A model generated the notes under the pieces. That model had not been told where the DNA came from, did not search any database, and worked only from the letters and a program-made list of their open reading frames with translations. Shown here piece after piece: positions 1 to 7,192 of a DNA stretch of 7,654 bases (position 1 is the first letter of the stretch; each line of letters begins with the position of its first letter). The stretch covers positions 1-7,654 of the forward strand of contig SKWJ01000233.1 of NCBI GenBank assembly GCA_007128995.1, given 5' to 3'. Both the position numbers and the translations under genes were made by a program. The DNA comes from Paracoccaceae bacterium. Its GTDB lineage: Bacteria > Pseudomonadota > Alphaproteobacteria > Rhodobacterales > Rhodobacteraceae.

Positions 1-15
1 ATGCTGCAACGCTGA
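1..15 (+). CDS. Possible 3' end of an upstream gene (fragment)
   Basis: Frame 1 reads M-L-Q-R and then a TGA stop at 13-15. The stop lies 15 bases before the stem of a strong intrinsic terminator, which is the usual place for a gene to end. In Dpp/Opp operons the gene just before the DppB-like permease is most often the solute-binding protein, so this could be its C-terminus. Four residues cannot identify a family, and the other two plus frames stay open here, so this rests on context only. Confidence 0.35.
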   Translation: MLQR

Positions 16-30
16 CCCGACGATGCCCCG

Positions 31-70
31 TTGGCCCTGCCGCATTCACGTGCGGCGGGGCCAATTTTTT
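31..70 (+). terminator. Strong intrinsic-terminator-like hairpin upstream of the permease operon
   Basis: A 14-bp stem (31-44 with 51-64) closes a 6-base loop. Every position pairs, with a single G-U wobble, and the right arm runs straight into six T residues at 65-70. This is the form of a Rho-independent terminator. It sits between the putative end of an upstream gene and the ribosome-binding site of the DppB-like permease, with only about 25 bases left before that start. There is little room for a separate promoter downstream, so the hairpin probably acts as a partial terminator or as a 3' mRNA-stabilising structure. Confidence 0.85.
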
Positions 71-81
71 CGCGTCTCTCC

Positions 82-88
82 AGAAGGA
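82..88 (+). promoter_or_regulatory. Ribosome-binding site for the DppB-like permease
   Basis: AGAAGGA lies 7 bases before the ATG at 96, a normal Shine-Dalgarno spacing. It supports this start over the other upstream ATG at 23, which belongs to a different frame. Confidence 0.75.
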
Positions 89-95
89 TCAGGCG

Positions 96-1073
96 ATGTC
101 CCGCCGCATATATCTGCTAAAGCGCGTGCTTCAGGCGATTTTCTCGCTCTGGATCATCGCCACGGTGCTGTTCTTTCTGTTCCGAATGGGCCTGCCAGAC
201 CCGACATCAGCGCTGATAACCGAGGGGCTGAACGCAGAGCAGCGCGCGGCGGTGCGTGCCCAGTTCGGCCTGGAAGACCCGCTCTGGCGGCAATATGTGC
301 TGTTCCTGACAAATGCCGTACAGGGCGAATTCGGCACATCCTTCAGCTACCGCGCGCCAGTGTCAGGGATCGTGTGGGAGCGTCTGGGCAACACCATGGT
401 CCTGATGCTGGCTGCGATCATTCTGGCTTACGTGATCGGGGTTCCGCTGGGCGCATGGCTGTCATGGCGTCGCGGCTCGCGCACTGACACGGTCGGCATT
501 TTCTTCGGGTTGATGTTCCGCTCGGCCCCCATGTTCTGGACAGGGATGATCGCGATCCTGATCTTCGGGGTCGGGCTGTCGATGTTTCCCACATCCGGCA
601 TGCGCACGCTGCCCTATGACGCAACCAGTTTCCTAGACAAGATCTTCACGCTGGATTTCCTGTGGCACGCCATTCTGCCAGTGCTGATCGTGGCGCTCTA
701 CTACCTTGGTTCGCCGTTGCTGATCATGCGCAATACAATGCTGGAAGTATATGGTGAGGACTTCATCGAAATGGCCCGCGCCAAGGGTCTGCACGAGCGT
801 GATATCCTCTACAAGCATGCCGCGCGCAACGCGCTTTTGCCAGTTGTCACGCAACTTGCAGTCACCATCGGGCTGGCCGCAGGCGGGCAGGTCGTGGTCG
901 AGGTGGTGTTTTCCTGGCCCGGCCTTGGGCGCGAGATCCTGAATGCGGTGCGCACCTCCGATTTCCCGCTGGCGCAGGCCAGTTTCCTGATCATGGCGGC
1001 CTTCGTGATCACCCTGAACCTGTTGGTCGACATCCTCTATACCACACTTGATCCAAGGGTGAGCTTCCGATGA
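96..1073 (+). CDS. DppB/OppB-like peptide ABC transporter permease
   Basis: 325 residues, the usual length for DppB-type permeases. It would be one of the two inner-membrane subunits of a dipeptide/oligopeptide importer, forming half of the translocation channel. Visible features are a short positively charged N-terminus, TM1 at about 9-29, a periplasmic loop at about 31-98, and further hydrophobic segments near 101-123, 133-160, 191-211, 247-273 and 292-315. The EAA coupling loop, which contacts the ATPase, lies at about 221-249 (E221, A-R-A-K-G at 227-231, ending in N-A-L-L-P). The C-terminus has the familiar D-P-R-V motif. The start is fixed by a good ribosome-binding site. The stop overlaps the start of the next permease as ATGA, suggesting translational coupling. 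Nothing looks damaged. Substrate within the peptide/nickel/opine family cannot be told from sequence. Confidence 0.95.
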   Translation: MSRRIYLLKRVLQAIFSLWIIATVLFFLFRMGLPDPTSALITEGLNAEQRAAVRAQFGLEDPLWRQYVLFLTNAVQGEFGTSFSYRAPVSGIVWERLGNTMVLMLAAIILAYVIGVPLGAWLSWRRGSRTDTVGIFFGLMFRSAPMFWTGMIAILIFGVGLSMFPTSGMRTLPYDATSFLDKIFTLDFLWHAILPVLIVALYYLGSPLLIMRNTMLEVYGEDFIEMARAKGLHERDILYKHAARNALLPVVTQLAVTIGLAAGGQVVVEVVFSWPGLGREILNAVRTSDFPLAQASFLIMAAFVITLNLLVDILYTTLDPRVSFR

Positions 1074-2788
1074 CCCTTCCCCCGATATTGCGCGCAGCCA
1101 TGGGGCCGCTACGGTTGATGATGCAAGACCGGCTTGCCGTGATTGGCATGTGTGTGCTGGGTGTGATCATCGCAATGGCCCTGTTCGCGCCGGTACTGTC
1201 GCCGCATGATCCGCGCCATATCAACGAGATCGAGGATGGCTCGGTGCTTGCCCGCGCGCCCGGAGGCTGGGAATTGCGCGACAGTCTGGGGCCGCTGGCG
1301 CTGAATGACGCGTCGCAGCGCGGTACTGATGCGCTGATCGTCGGGCGCAGCGGCACAGTCTGGACGCGCGCAGGCGCGGGCGATTGGGCGCAGGTCGATG
1401 TCGCGACGGATGCCGACCTGAACGCGGTTGATATCAGCGAAGACGGGCGCGCGATGGTGGTAGGTGCACAAGGTACGATCCTGCTGCGCGAGGGGGATGA
1501 CTGGCAGCTTGTTGTCGCCCCCGAGGCGAATTTGCGCGGCGTTGTCTGGCTGGATACGACGCGCGCCCTGATCGTGGGCGCAAACGAGGAAATCTGGGTC
1601 CTCGATGCCGCGACCGGAGAGTTGCAAGAGATCGACAGCCCTGTCGGGCGGGGTTTCCCTCTGAATTCCGTGGCGCTGGATTCCGACGGCACGGCCCTGA
1701 TAGTCGGAGAACGGGGTCTTGCGATCCGCTATGATCCGGACACTGGTGAGGCCGCGTTGGAACGGATCGGGTCCAGCCGCGATCTGAACCATATCCATAT
1801 TGCGCCGGATGGCGCGGCGCTGGTGGTGGGCGAACGTGGCACGCTGTTGCGCCGCGACACAGCAGATGGCAGTTGGGTCACAGACCCCGCGCCCGATACG
1901 CGCGCGCTGCGCGCAGGCTGGATCGGCGCGGATGGTCGCGCCATCGCGGCGGGACGCAATGGCATCATTCTGGAATGGGATGGCACGGGCTGGCAACTTG
2001 TGCCCACGGAAAGCGAACGCCATCTGCGCGCGCTTCTGATCGACGGCGATGACTGGCTGGCGCTGGGGTCTGACCGCTTCGTCACCCGCCTTGCGCCGCC
2101 CTCGCGCACGCATTGGTTCGGGACCGACCATCTGGGCCGCGATCTGTTCAGCCAGAATGTGCATGGCAGCCAGATCGCGCTACTTGTCGGCTTTCTGGGG
2201 GCGACGCTGGTCGTATTGATCGGCACGAATGTGGGCTTGATCGCAGGCTATTACCGGGGCCGGACCGAAACCATCCTGATGCGCACGGTCGATGTGATGT
2301 ATGGGATCCCGTTTGAGCCCTTCGCACTGATCCTCGTGCTGCTGTTCCAACCCAGCCTGACCATCGTGATCCTTGCCGTGTCGCTGCTGACATGGCGCAC
2401 TGTGGCGCGGTTGATCCGCAGCCAGGTGCTGTCCTTGCGCGAACGCCCCTTTGTCAAGGCAGCACGCGTGGCGGGCGCGTCGGATTTGCGGATCATGTAT
2501 CTGCATATCTTCCCCAATGTCCTGCCGCTGGTGTTTCTGGAGCTTGCGATCATCGTGGGTGTGTCGATCATCGCCGAGGCAACCTTGTCCTTCCTTGGCC
2601 TTGGCCCGCCCCAATCCATCAGTTGGGGTGGCATCCTGCATGATGCGCGCTTGTCGGGCGCATGGCGCACCGCATGGTGGTGGAACCTCCCTCCGGGGAT
2701 TCTGATCATGACCACGGTTTTGTCGGTGTTCTTCATCTCGCGGTCGCTGGAAGTGGTTGCAAACCCAAGGCTGAGGGCGCGTCAATGA
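1070..2788 (+). CDS. DppC/OppC-like peptide ABC permease with a seven-repeat propeller-like insert
   Basis: 572 residues against the usual 280-300. It would be the second channel-forming permease of the importer. The N-terminus is a normal OppC_N region with TM1 at about 22-42, ending in L-S-P-H-D-P. The canonical DppC body resumes at about 343 with P-P-S-x-x-H-W-F-G-T-D-H-L-G-R-D. Hydrophobic segments follow near 369-394, 402-426, 429-447, 484-512 and 541-560, with the EAA coupling loop at about 458-487 (E458, G469, P482). Between the two parts lie about 290 residues without cysteine or membrane segment, made of seven repeats (separate entry). Removing them leaves a permease of normal length. 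The frame is open throughout, so this is one polypeptide. The start overlaps the previous stop (ATGA), with GGTGAG six bases upstream; the stop overlaps the next start (ATGA). The permease call is firm. The role of the insert is inference. Confidence 0.94.
   Translation: MTLPPILRAAMGPLRLMMQDRLAVIGMCVLGVIIAMALFAPVLSPHDPRHINEIEDGSVLARAPGGWELRDSLGPLALNDASQRGTDALIVGRSGTVWTRAGAGDWAQVDVATDADLNAVDISEDGRAMVVGAQGTILLREGDDWQLVVAPEANLRGVVWLDTTRALIVGANEEIWVLDAATGELQEIDSPVGRGFPLNSVALDSDGTALIVGERGLAIRYDPDTGEAALERIGSSRDLNHIHIAPDGAALVVGERGTLLRRDTADGSWVTDPAPDTRALRAGWIGADGRAIAAGRNGIILEWDGTGWQLVPTESERHLRALLIDGDDWLALGSDRFVTRLAPPSRTHWFGTDHLGRDLFSQNVHGSQIALLVGFLGATLVVLIGTNVGLIAGYYRGRTETILMRTVDVMYGIPFEPFALILVLLFQPSLTIVILAVSLLTWRTVARLIRSQVLSLRERPFVKAARVAGASDLRIMYLHIFPNVLPLVFLELAIIVGVSIIAEATLSFLGLGPPQSISWGGILHDARLSGAWRTAWWWNLPPGILIMTTVLSVFFISRSLEVVANPRLRARQ
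1223..2095 (+). repeat. Seven protein repeats forming a putative beta-propeller inserted in the permease
   Basis: Codons for residues about 52-342 of the DppC-like permease. Each unit has the pattern: leucine, a few residues, D/E-D-G, then small-hydrophobic-V-V-G, two residues, G, then a hydrophobic strand, often with Trp near the end. The marker glycine falls at residues 92, 132, 170, 213, 254, 295 and 333, so spacings are 40, 38, 43, 41, 41 and 38. Units 2, 4, 5 and 6 are most alike (V-G-A-Q-G, V-G-E-R-G twice, A-G-R-N-G); units 3 and 7 have lost the second glycine. Seven blades of about 40 residues resemble the YCF48/HCF136 and WD-like propellers. By DppC topology (N-terminus in the cytoplasm, TM1-TM2 loop outside) the domain would be periplasmic. 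Repeats and spacing are seen directly; fold and location are inferred. Confidence 0.8.
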
Positions 2789-5070
2789 AGGATATAGGCA
2801 CCGACACTCTGCTGGACGTGCGCGATCTGGCGATCCATTACCGCACGGGCGCGGGACCGGTTCAGGCGGTGGACGGGATCGATTTCACCATTGCGCCGGG
2901 CGAAGCGCTTGGTCTGGTGGGCGAATCCGGTTGCGGCAAGACCACAGCGGCCAAGGCCATGCTGAAGCTGTTGCCCCCCAATGGTGAAATCCCGCGCGGG
3001 GTGATCGATTTTGCTGGCCGCGATCTGGTTCCGCTGACTGGCGAAGACATGCGCCGCGTGCGCTGGAAGGAAATCGCCTGGATTTCACAAGCGGCGATGA
3101 ACGCGCTCGATCCAGTCTACCGCGTGGGCGACCAGATCATCGAGGCGATGAACGCGCATATAAAGATCGACAAGGCAGACGCGTGGACCCGCTCCGAAGA
3201 CCTGTTTCGCGCTGTGGGCCTGGACCCGTCACGCCTTCGGGCCTACCCGCATGAAATGTCGGGCGGGATGAAACAACGTGCGGTGATCGCGATGGCGATG
3301 GCGCTTCAGCCACAACTGCTGATCGCGGACGAGCCGACCACGGCGCTGGATGTGGTGACGCAGGCGCAGATTCTGTCGCGGCTGGCGCGGTTGCGGCGCG
3401 AGCGTGGCATGGCGCTGATGTTCATCACGCATGATATTTCGGTCGTGGTACAGACCTGCGACCGCGTAGCGGTCATGTATGGCGGCAAGATCATGGAAAC
3501 CGGGCCTGTGCGGCAGGTGTTTGGCCAGCCGTTTCATCCCTATACAATGGGCCTGACGAATGCCTTTCCGACGCTGGAAGGCGCACAGCGCGAGTTGATC
3601 TCCATCCCCGGCACGCCACCGGACCTGCTGAACCCGCCCAAAGGCTGCCGCTTTGCCGAACGCTGCCCCTTCGCGACCGACCGTTGCATCGCCGAGGAAC
3701 CGGCGCAGCATCCTGTCGGCGCCGGACGCTTTGCCGCCTGCCACTACCCGGAGCGGGTCGAGGAGTTCCGCCGCATCGCAGCCACCAATGATGCCTGGGC
3801 CGAAGTCGGGCGTCGACTGAATGAAGAGGTCACTTCTGTCACCCGGCGCGAACATATTGCCAGTGAGGACGTGTTGCAGGTGGATGGGCTGGTCAAGCAT
3901 TTCCCGATCCCTGCCGGGTTCTTTGGCAAGACCGAAGCGTTCGTACATGCTGTCGACGGGATAGACCTGAGCCTGCAACAGGGCGAAATCCTCGGAATCG
4001 CGGGCGAATCCGGATCAGGCAAGACAACGACCGGCGAAATGCTGGTGCGCTTGCAAGACCCGACTGCCGGGCGCATCCTGTCGGAAGGTGAGGATATCGC
4101 ACCGCTGAAAGGCGCAGCACTCAAGGCGTTCCGCCGCCGCGCGCAGATGGTGTTTCAGGACCCTTACCAGACACTGAACCCGCGCTTCACCATTCAGGAT
4201 ATCGTGGGCGAGCCGCTGATCATCCATGGGCTGGCCAAGGGTGCGGACAAGCGCGCCCGTGTGGTCAAGTCGCTGGAACGCGCAGGGTTGAAACCCGCCG
4301 AAACCTATATGGACCGCTTTCCGCATGAATTGTCGGGGGGGCAGCGCCAGCGCGTTGCGATTGCCCGCGCCATCGTGCTGGAACCGCGCTTCATCGTGGC
4401 GGACGAGCCCGTCTCGATGCTGGATGTCTCGATCCGCGCCGGCGTGCTGAACCTGATGCGCCATTTCCGCGACGAAATGGGCATTTCCTTCGTCTATGTC
4501 AGCCATGATCTGCCCACGATCCGCTATGTCGCTGACCGCACCGCCATCATGTATCTGGGCGAGATTGTCGAGCTTGGACCGACCGAGAAAGTCATCGCCG
4601 AGCGCCGCCATCCCTATACGCAGCTTCTGCTCGATGCCTCGCCCGAGCCTGATCCGTCGGTGGAAAAGCCGCCTTTGGAGTCCGCAGGCGAAATCCCGTC
4701 CGCAAGCGACATTCCAAATGGCTGCCGCTTCCACAACCGCTGCCCGCTGGCGACGGTCACCTGCGGCTGGGAAGGGCGCGATGTGATTGCAGCCTTGGCC
4801 GAATGGGATCTGAACACGCACACCCGTGATGCTTTGGGCCAGCCAGAGCGCGACGGCCTGAGCGTGCGAATCCCCGCCCCCAAGGGCACAGCCGCCGCCC
4901 GCGCCCAGCTTGCCAAGGTTCTTGCGACGCGCCCTGCATCATTGGGCGAGGCCGCGAAGATCGAGGATGCAGGAGAGGCGCTTGTGCTGCAATTTGCACC
5001 CCATCCCTCGCCCCGCCGCCGAAAGATTGCCGAAGGGCACGAAGTCGCCTGCGTCCTCTTCCCTGAATAG
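2785..5070 (+). CDS. Fused double ABC ATPase of the peptide importer (DppD-DppF type)
   Basis: 761 residues holding both nucleotide-binding domains that power the importer at the cytoplasmic face. First half: Walker A G-E-S-G-C-G-K-T at 46-53, Q-loop Q102, signature S-G-G-M-K-Q at 159-164, Walker B with D182 and catalytic E183, H-loop H216, then the oligopeptide-type C-terminal domain with cysteines 288, 294, 301 and 319. Second half: Walker A 407-414, Q458, signature L-S-G-G-Q-R-Q at 516-522, D540 and E541, H574, then cysteines 647, 653, 660 and, much later, 756. All catalytic residues are present in both halves, so both ATP sites look competent. The first four cysteines match the place where DppD-type proteins are reported to bind a [4Fe-4S] cluster. 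The start at 2785 overlaps the permease stop (ATGA), with GAGG upstream; the frame also opens earlier, inside the permease, but that extension is not credible. Confidence 0.95.
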   Translation: MKDIGTDTLLDVRDLAIHYRTGAGPVQAVDGIDFTIAPGEALGLVGESGCGKTTAAKAMLKLLPPNGEIPRGVIDFAGRDLVPLTGEDMRRVRWKEIAWISQAAMNALDPVYRVGDQIIEAMNAHIKIDKADAWTRSEDLFRAVGLDPSRLRAYPHEMSGGMKQRAVIAMAMALQPQLLIADEPTTALDVVTQAQILSRLARLRRERGMALMFITHDISVVVQTCDRVAVMYGGKIMETGPVRQVFGQPFHPYTMGLTNAFPTLEGAQRELISIPGTPPDLLNPPKGCRFAERCPFATDRCIAEEPAQHPVGAGRFAACHYPERVEEFRRIAATNDAWAEVGRRLNEEVTSVTRREHIASEDVLQVDGLVKHFPIPAGFFGKTEAFVHAVDGIDLSLQQGEILGIAGESGSGKTTTGEMLVRLQDPTAGRILSEGEDIAPLKGAALKAFRRRAQMVFQDPYQTLNPRFTIQDIVGEPLIIHGLAKGADKRARVVKSLERAGLKPAETYMDRFPHELSGGQRQRVAIARAIVLEPRFIVADEPVSMLDVSIRAGVLNLMRHFRDEMGISFVYVSHDLPTIRYVADRTAIMYLGEIVELGPTEKVIAERRHPYTQLLLDASPEPDPSVEKPPLESAGEIPSASDIPNGCRFHNRCPLATVTCGWEGRDVIAALAEWDLNTHTRDALGQPERDGLSVRIPAPKGTAAARAQLAKVLATRPASLGEAAKIEDAGEALVLQFAPHPSPRRRKIAEGHEVACVLFPE
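3646..3741 (+). other. Codons for the first four-cysteine motif of the fused ATPase
   Basis: Residues C288, C294, C301 and C319 follow the spacing C-x5-C-x6-C-x17-C, starting in [11 protein letters not shown] and ending in A-A-C-H. This is the compact C-terminal motif typical of DppD/OppD-type ATPases. Structural work on dipeptide transporters has reported a [4Fe-4S] cluster in this domain. Cluster binding here is by analogy. Confidence 0.7.
4723..5052 (+). other. Codons for a split second four-cysteine motif with an inserted domain
   Basis: The second half of the ATPase repeats the start of the motif ([11 protein letters not shown]647, C653, C660, spacing C-x5-C-x6-C), but the next cysteine, C756, comes 95 residues later, in G-H-E-V-A-C, six residues from the C-terminus. 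The equivalent gap in the first half is 17 residues. The extra stretch of about 78 residues begins G-W-E-G-R-D-V, contains a basic-rich patch (P-S-P-R-R-R-K near 741-747) and alternating helix- and strand-like segments (for example 701-713 and 731-737). It has no cysteine of its own. Its function is unknown to me. Confidence 0.6.
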
Positions 5071-5083
5071 CGCGCGCCGGGAC
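5071..5083. other. 13-bp convergent gap between ATPase and GGT-family genes
   Basis: The plus-strand operon ends with TAG at 5068-5070, and the minus-strand gene ends at 5084. The gap is too short for a hairpin with a T-tract in either direction and I see no terminator in it. Transcripts from both sides probably extend into the opposite gene before ending. Confidence 0.7.
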
Positions 5084-6871
5084 CTAACGCCCGACAGCAT
5101 AGGCCTGCATCAGGCGCGGCGAAGCCCCGGCGCGCAAGATCCCGTCTGTGCCGCGCGCTGCCGCCGTCAGCCGCCCGATGGTCATATGCGGCGCTGTCTG
5201 CACAGTATGACCCCGCGCCTTCAGATCAGCAATCACGTCCACCCCGAAGGTTTCCTCGACCATGATCTGACCCGGAGACCGCGAGCGCGGGTAGAAACTG
5301 GCGGGAAAATGGGTCGAATGAAACAGCGGTGCATCCAGTGCGTGTTGCAGCCCCATGCCGAACTGCACGTGATAGAGGAAGAAAATCAACTGCCACTGAT
5401 CCTGCTGATCCCCGCCCGGTGTGCCAAACACCATGCGCGGCTGGCCATCCTTGAGTGCCAGCGACGGCGAGAGCGTTGTGCGTGGGCGCTTGCCGGGCAT
5501 GAGCGATCCGGGCAAACCATCTTCCAGCCAGAACATCTGCGCGCGCGAATTGAGGCAAAAGCCAAGACCGGGGATGGTTGGTGCGCTTTGCAGCCAGCCC
5601 CCCGACGGCGTGGCCGCAACCATGTTCCCCTCAGAGTCTATGACATCCAGATGCACCGTGTCCCCGCGCTTGCGCGCCAGATGTGCCATTGTGGGTTCGT
5701 AGACGGCGCCGTCGGTGCTGCTCAGGCGGTCAAGGGCTGCCAGCATGGCGCTGCGCTGGCCCTCAAAGCCCGGCACGACGCCCGGCCGCAGGTCCAGACT
5801 GGCCTGCACGCCCAGCAAGCTGCGCCGATTTGCATTATACTCCTCTGACAGCAGAGCCTGTAGCGGGACATCCGTAAAATCAGGGTCAGCCAGATAGATT
5901 TCACGGTCGGCAAAGGCGAGTTTCATCGCTTCGGTGACAAGGTGAATGAACTCCGCCCCATGCGGGTTCAGCCCTCGCAGGTCCATGCCGCGCAGAAGCG
6001 CGAGCGACTGCAGGAAGACCGGACCTTGGGTCCAAGGCCCGCATTTCGCCACATCCCAGTCCTGATAGCGCCCCCAGACCGGGGCCTCTATGCTGGCGTG
6101 GTAATCTGCCATGTCCTCCCCGGTCAGAACGGCGCGCTGGTGGCGGCCTTCGCTGTCAGGCAATTCTGCACTGGCAAGCCAGGACGCCATCTCTTCGGCC
6201 ACAAAGCCACGATAAAAGGCATCCCGCGCAGCGTCGATCTGCGCAGTGCGCCCCGTGCGCGTCTCTGCTTCGGACAGGATACGCGCATAGGTCCGGGCCA
6301 GCGCAGGATTGCGCAGCAATTGCCCCGCCCTGGGCGGCTGTCCACCGGGAAGCCAAGTGTCATATGAACTGGGCCAGGCATCCCGAAAGAATGCCGTCAG
6401 CCCTGCAATGGTGTCAGCGACACGCGGCAGGCAGGGATGGCCTGCGCTGCAATAATGGATTGCAGGTTCGAGGACATCGCGCAGCGGCAGCCTGCCGTAA
6501 TCGCGCAACATCAGCATCCAGCCATCCCATGCGCCGGGAATGACTGTCGCCAGCAATCCATCCCCCGGCACATGCCGCAGACCCTGATTGCGGTAATGGT
6601 CTATTGTCGCCCCTGCCGGTGCCGGGCCTTGTGCCGCGACAACATCTGCGCGCCCAGCAGATGCCGACCACAGGATGGCAGGCAGTTCACCACCGGGCCC
6701 ATTGAGATGCGGCTCAACCACTTGCAGGACCAGACCCGCTGCAACGGCTGCATCAAAGGCATTTCCACCCCGTTCCAGCATCGCCATGCCAACACCGGAC
6801 GCGATCCAATGCGTCGTGCTCACAACCCCGAAGGTACCAAGGATTTCAGGTCGTGTGGTGAAGCTGTACAT
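5084..6871 (-). CDS. Gamma-glutamyltranspeptidase-family Ntn-hydrolase, cytoplasmic YwrD/acylase-like type
   Basis: 595 residues, full length for the family, which matures by self-cleavage before a threonine that becomes the nucleophile. The likely cleavage site is D404/T405 (R-G-D-T-V-H-L-D), with T421 (A-A-T-P-S-G-G) matching the second active-site threonine and the oxyanion-type G-T-P-G-G at 483-487. The N-terminus (M-Y-S-F-T-T-R-P) has no signal peptide, unlike periplasmic E. coli GGT, so it should stay in the cytoplasm. By eye, residues that hold the glutamyl group in E. coli GGT are not kept: the R-E of the R-E-x-A-P motif reads Q81-G82, the D-D of N-x-Q-M-D-D reads Q445-M446, and the S-S pair reads T465-T466. 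An amidase/acylase role, as in GGT-like cephalosporin acylases, is as likely as glutathione breakdown. AAGGAGG upstream fixes the start. It is transcribed toward the importer operon. Confidence 0.9.
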   Translation of the reverse strand: MYSFTTRPEILGTFGVVSTTHWIASGVGMAMLERGGNAFDAAVAAGLVLQVVEPHLNGPGGELPAILWSASAGRADVVAAQGPAPAGATIDHYRNQGLRHVPGDGLLATVIPGAWDGWMLMLRDYGRLPLRDVLEPAIHYCSAGHPCLPRVADTIAGLTAFFRDAWPSSYDTWLPGGQPPRAGQLLRNPALARTYARILSEAETRTGRTAQIDAARDAFYRGFVAEEMASWLASAELPDSEGRHQRAVLTGEDMADYHASIEAPVWGRYQDWDVAKCGPWTQGPVFLQSLALLRGMDLRGLNPHGAEFIHLVTEAMKLAFADREIYLADPDFTDVPLQALLSEEYNANRRSLLGVQASLDLRPGVVPGFEGQRSAMLAALDRLSSTDGAVYEPTMAHLARKRGDTVHLDVIDSEGNMVAATPSGGWLQSAPTIPGLGFCLNSRAQMFWLEDGLPGSLMPGKRPRTTLSPSLALKDGQPRMVFGTPGGDQQDQWQLIFFLYHVQFGMGLQHALDAPLFHSTHFPASFYPRSRSPGQIMVEETFGVDVIADLKARGHTVQTAPHMTIGRLTAAARGTDGILRAGASPRLMQAYAVGR

Positions 6872-6877
6872 GGAAGT

Positions 6878-6884
6878 CCTCCTT
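6878..6884 (-). promoter_or_regulatory. Ribosome-binding site for the GGT-family gene
   Basis: On the minus strand this reads AAGGAGG, a full Shine-Dalgarno core, 6 bases before the ATG at 6871-6869. It decides the start and predicts strong translation initiation. Confidence 0.85.
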
Positions 6885-6927
6885 ATTGATCAACTTTCGG
6901 CTCCGCGCCGCTCTCAAGAATGGTGGG

Positions 6928-7188
6928 TTACCGGCGACAGTGGATTGGGTAGGCTATCCGCCAGATCATCCGCAGAGGCATCGCAGTCCAGTCGCGGCTG
7001 TCCGTTGCGGGCAGGTGGTCGTCGGAAACGTCCATGTCGAACAGCCCACCCCGCGCGCCTGCTTTCAGTGGCAGACCGTCTCAATCAAGGTCATCGACAG
7101 GCGTATACTCCGAAAGAGCGAATGCCAACAGCCTGTTCACCTCTGCGTACCGTACGCACACTTGACGAAAAAGCGGCGATCGCACGCA
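6928..7188 (-). pseudogene. Possible remnant of a decayed reading frame
   Basis: The minus strand can be read for about 86 codons in one frame with a single internal TGA at 7083-7081, ending at TAA (6930-6928). The two parts read like ordinary protein: one begins at a GTG (7140-7138) with V-N-R-L-L-A-F-A-L-S-E-Y, the other contains F-D-M-D-V-S-D-D-H-L-P. Third positions are often G or C, as in the real genes nearby. I recognise no family and see no convincing ribosome-binding site. It may be chance, which is easy in GC-rich DNA. Confidence 0.15.
7144..7158. promoter_or_regulatory. Perfect 15-bp palindrome, candidate operator
   Basis: TGCGTAC-C-GTACGCA is a perfect inverted repeat with 7-base arms around one central base. 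It ends 3 bases before a TTGACG hexamer, in the divergent promoter region. Such symmetry and position fit the site of a dimeric transcription factor controlling the acylase gene, and perhaps the GGT-family gene too. No regulator gene is in the window, so the protein is unknown. Confidence 0.45.
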
Positions 7189-7192
7189 CTAA
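7162..7192 (+). promoter_or_regulatory. Weak candidate promoter for the exported acylase gene
   Basis: TTGACG at 7162-7167 is close to the sigma-70 -35 consensus. The best -10 nearby is CACTAA at 7187-7192 after a long 19-base spacer, which is poor. The start codon lies about 65 bases downstream. The -35 match and its position beside the palindrome are the only support. Confidence 0.25.

Noticed and set aside
23..487. Plus-strand open frame overlapping the start of the DppB-like permease
   Set aside because: It begins before the terminator hairpin, runs through it and through the permease in another frame, and has an arginine-rich, family-less translation.
1109..2164. Long open frame on the minus strand (351 codons) opposite the permease insert
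   Set aside because: It mirrors the GC-biased codons of the permease, matches no family and has no ribosome-binding site. The plus-strand repeats are clear protein-level structure.
2662..2784. 41-codon N-terminal extension of the fused ATPase from an ATG inside the permease
   Set aside because: The extension is the permease sequence in another frame and has no domain content. The ATG at 2785 gives an ATGA overlap and a normal ATPase N-terminus.
4015..4821. Minus-strand open frame (268 codons) opposite the second ATPase domain
   Set aside because: A shadow of the plus-strand gene, whose Walker, signature and cysteine motifs are intact.
4910..5848. Plus-strand open frame (312 codons) across the ATPase end and the GGT-family gene
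   Set aside because: It overlaps two well-supported genes, its translation is rich in R, H, P and C with no domain pattern, and it is antisense to the conserved GGT C-terminal region.
6894..6917. TTGAGA on the minus strand as a -35 box for the GGT-family gene
   Set aside because: No acceptable -10 hexamer lies at the right distance, and the resulting leader would be too short to hold the ribosome-binding site comfortably.
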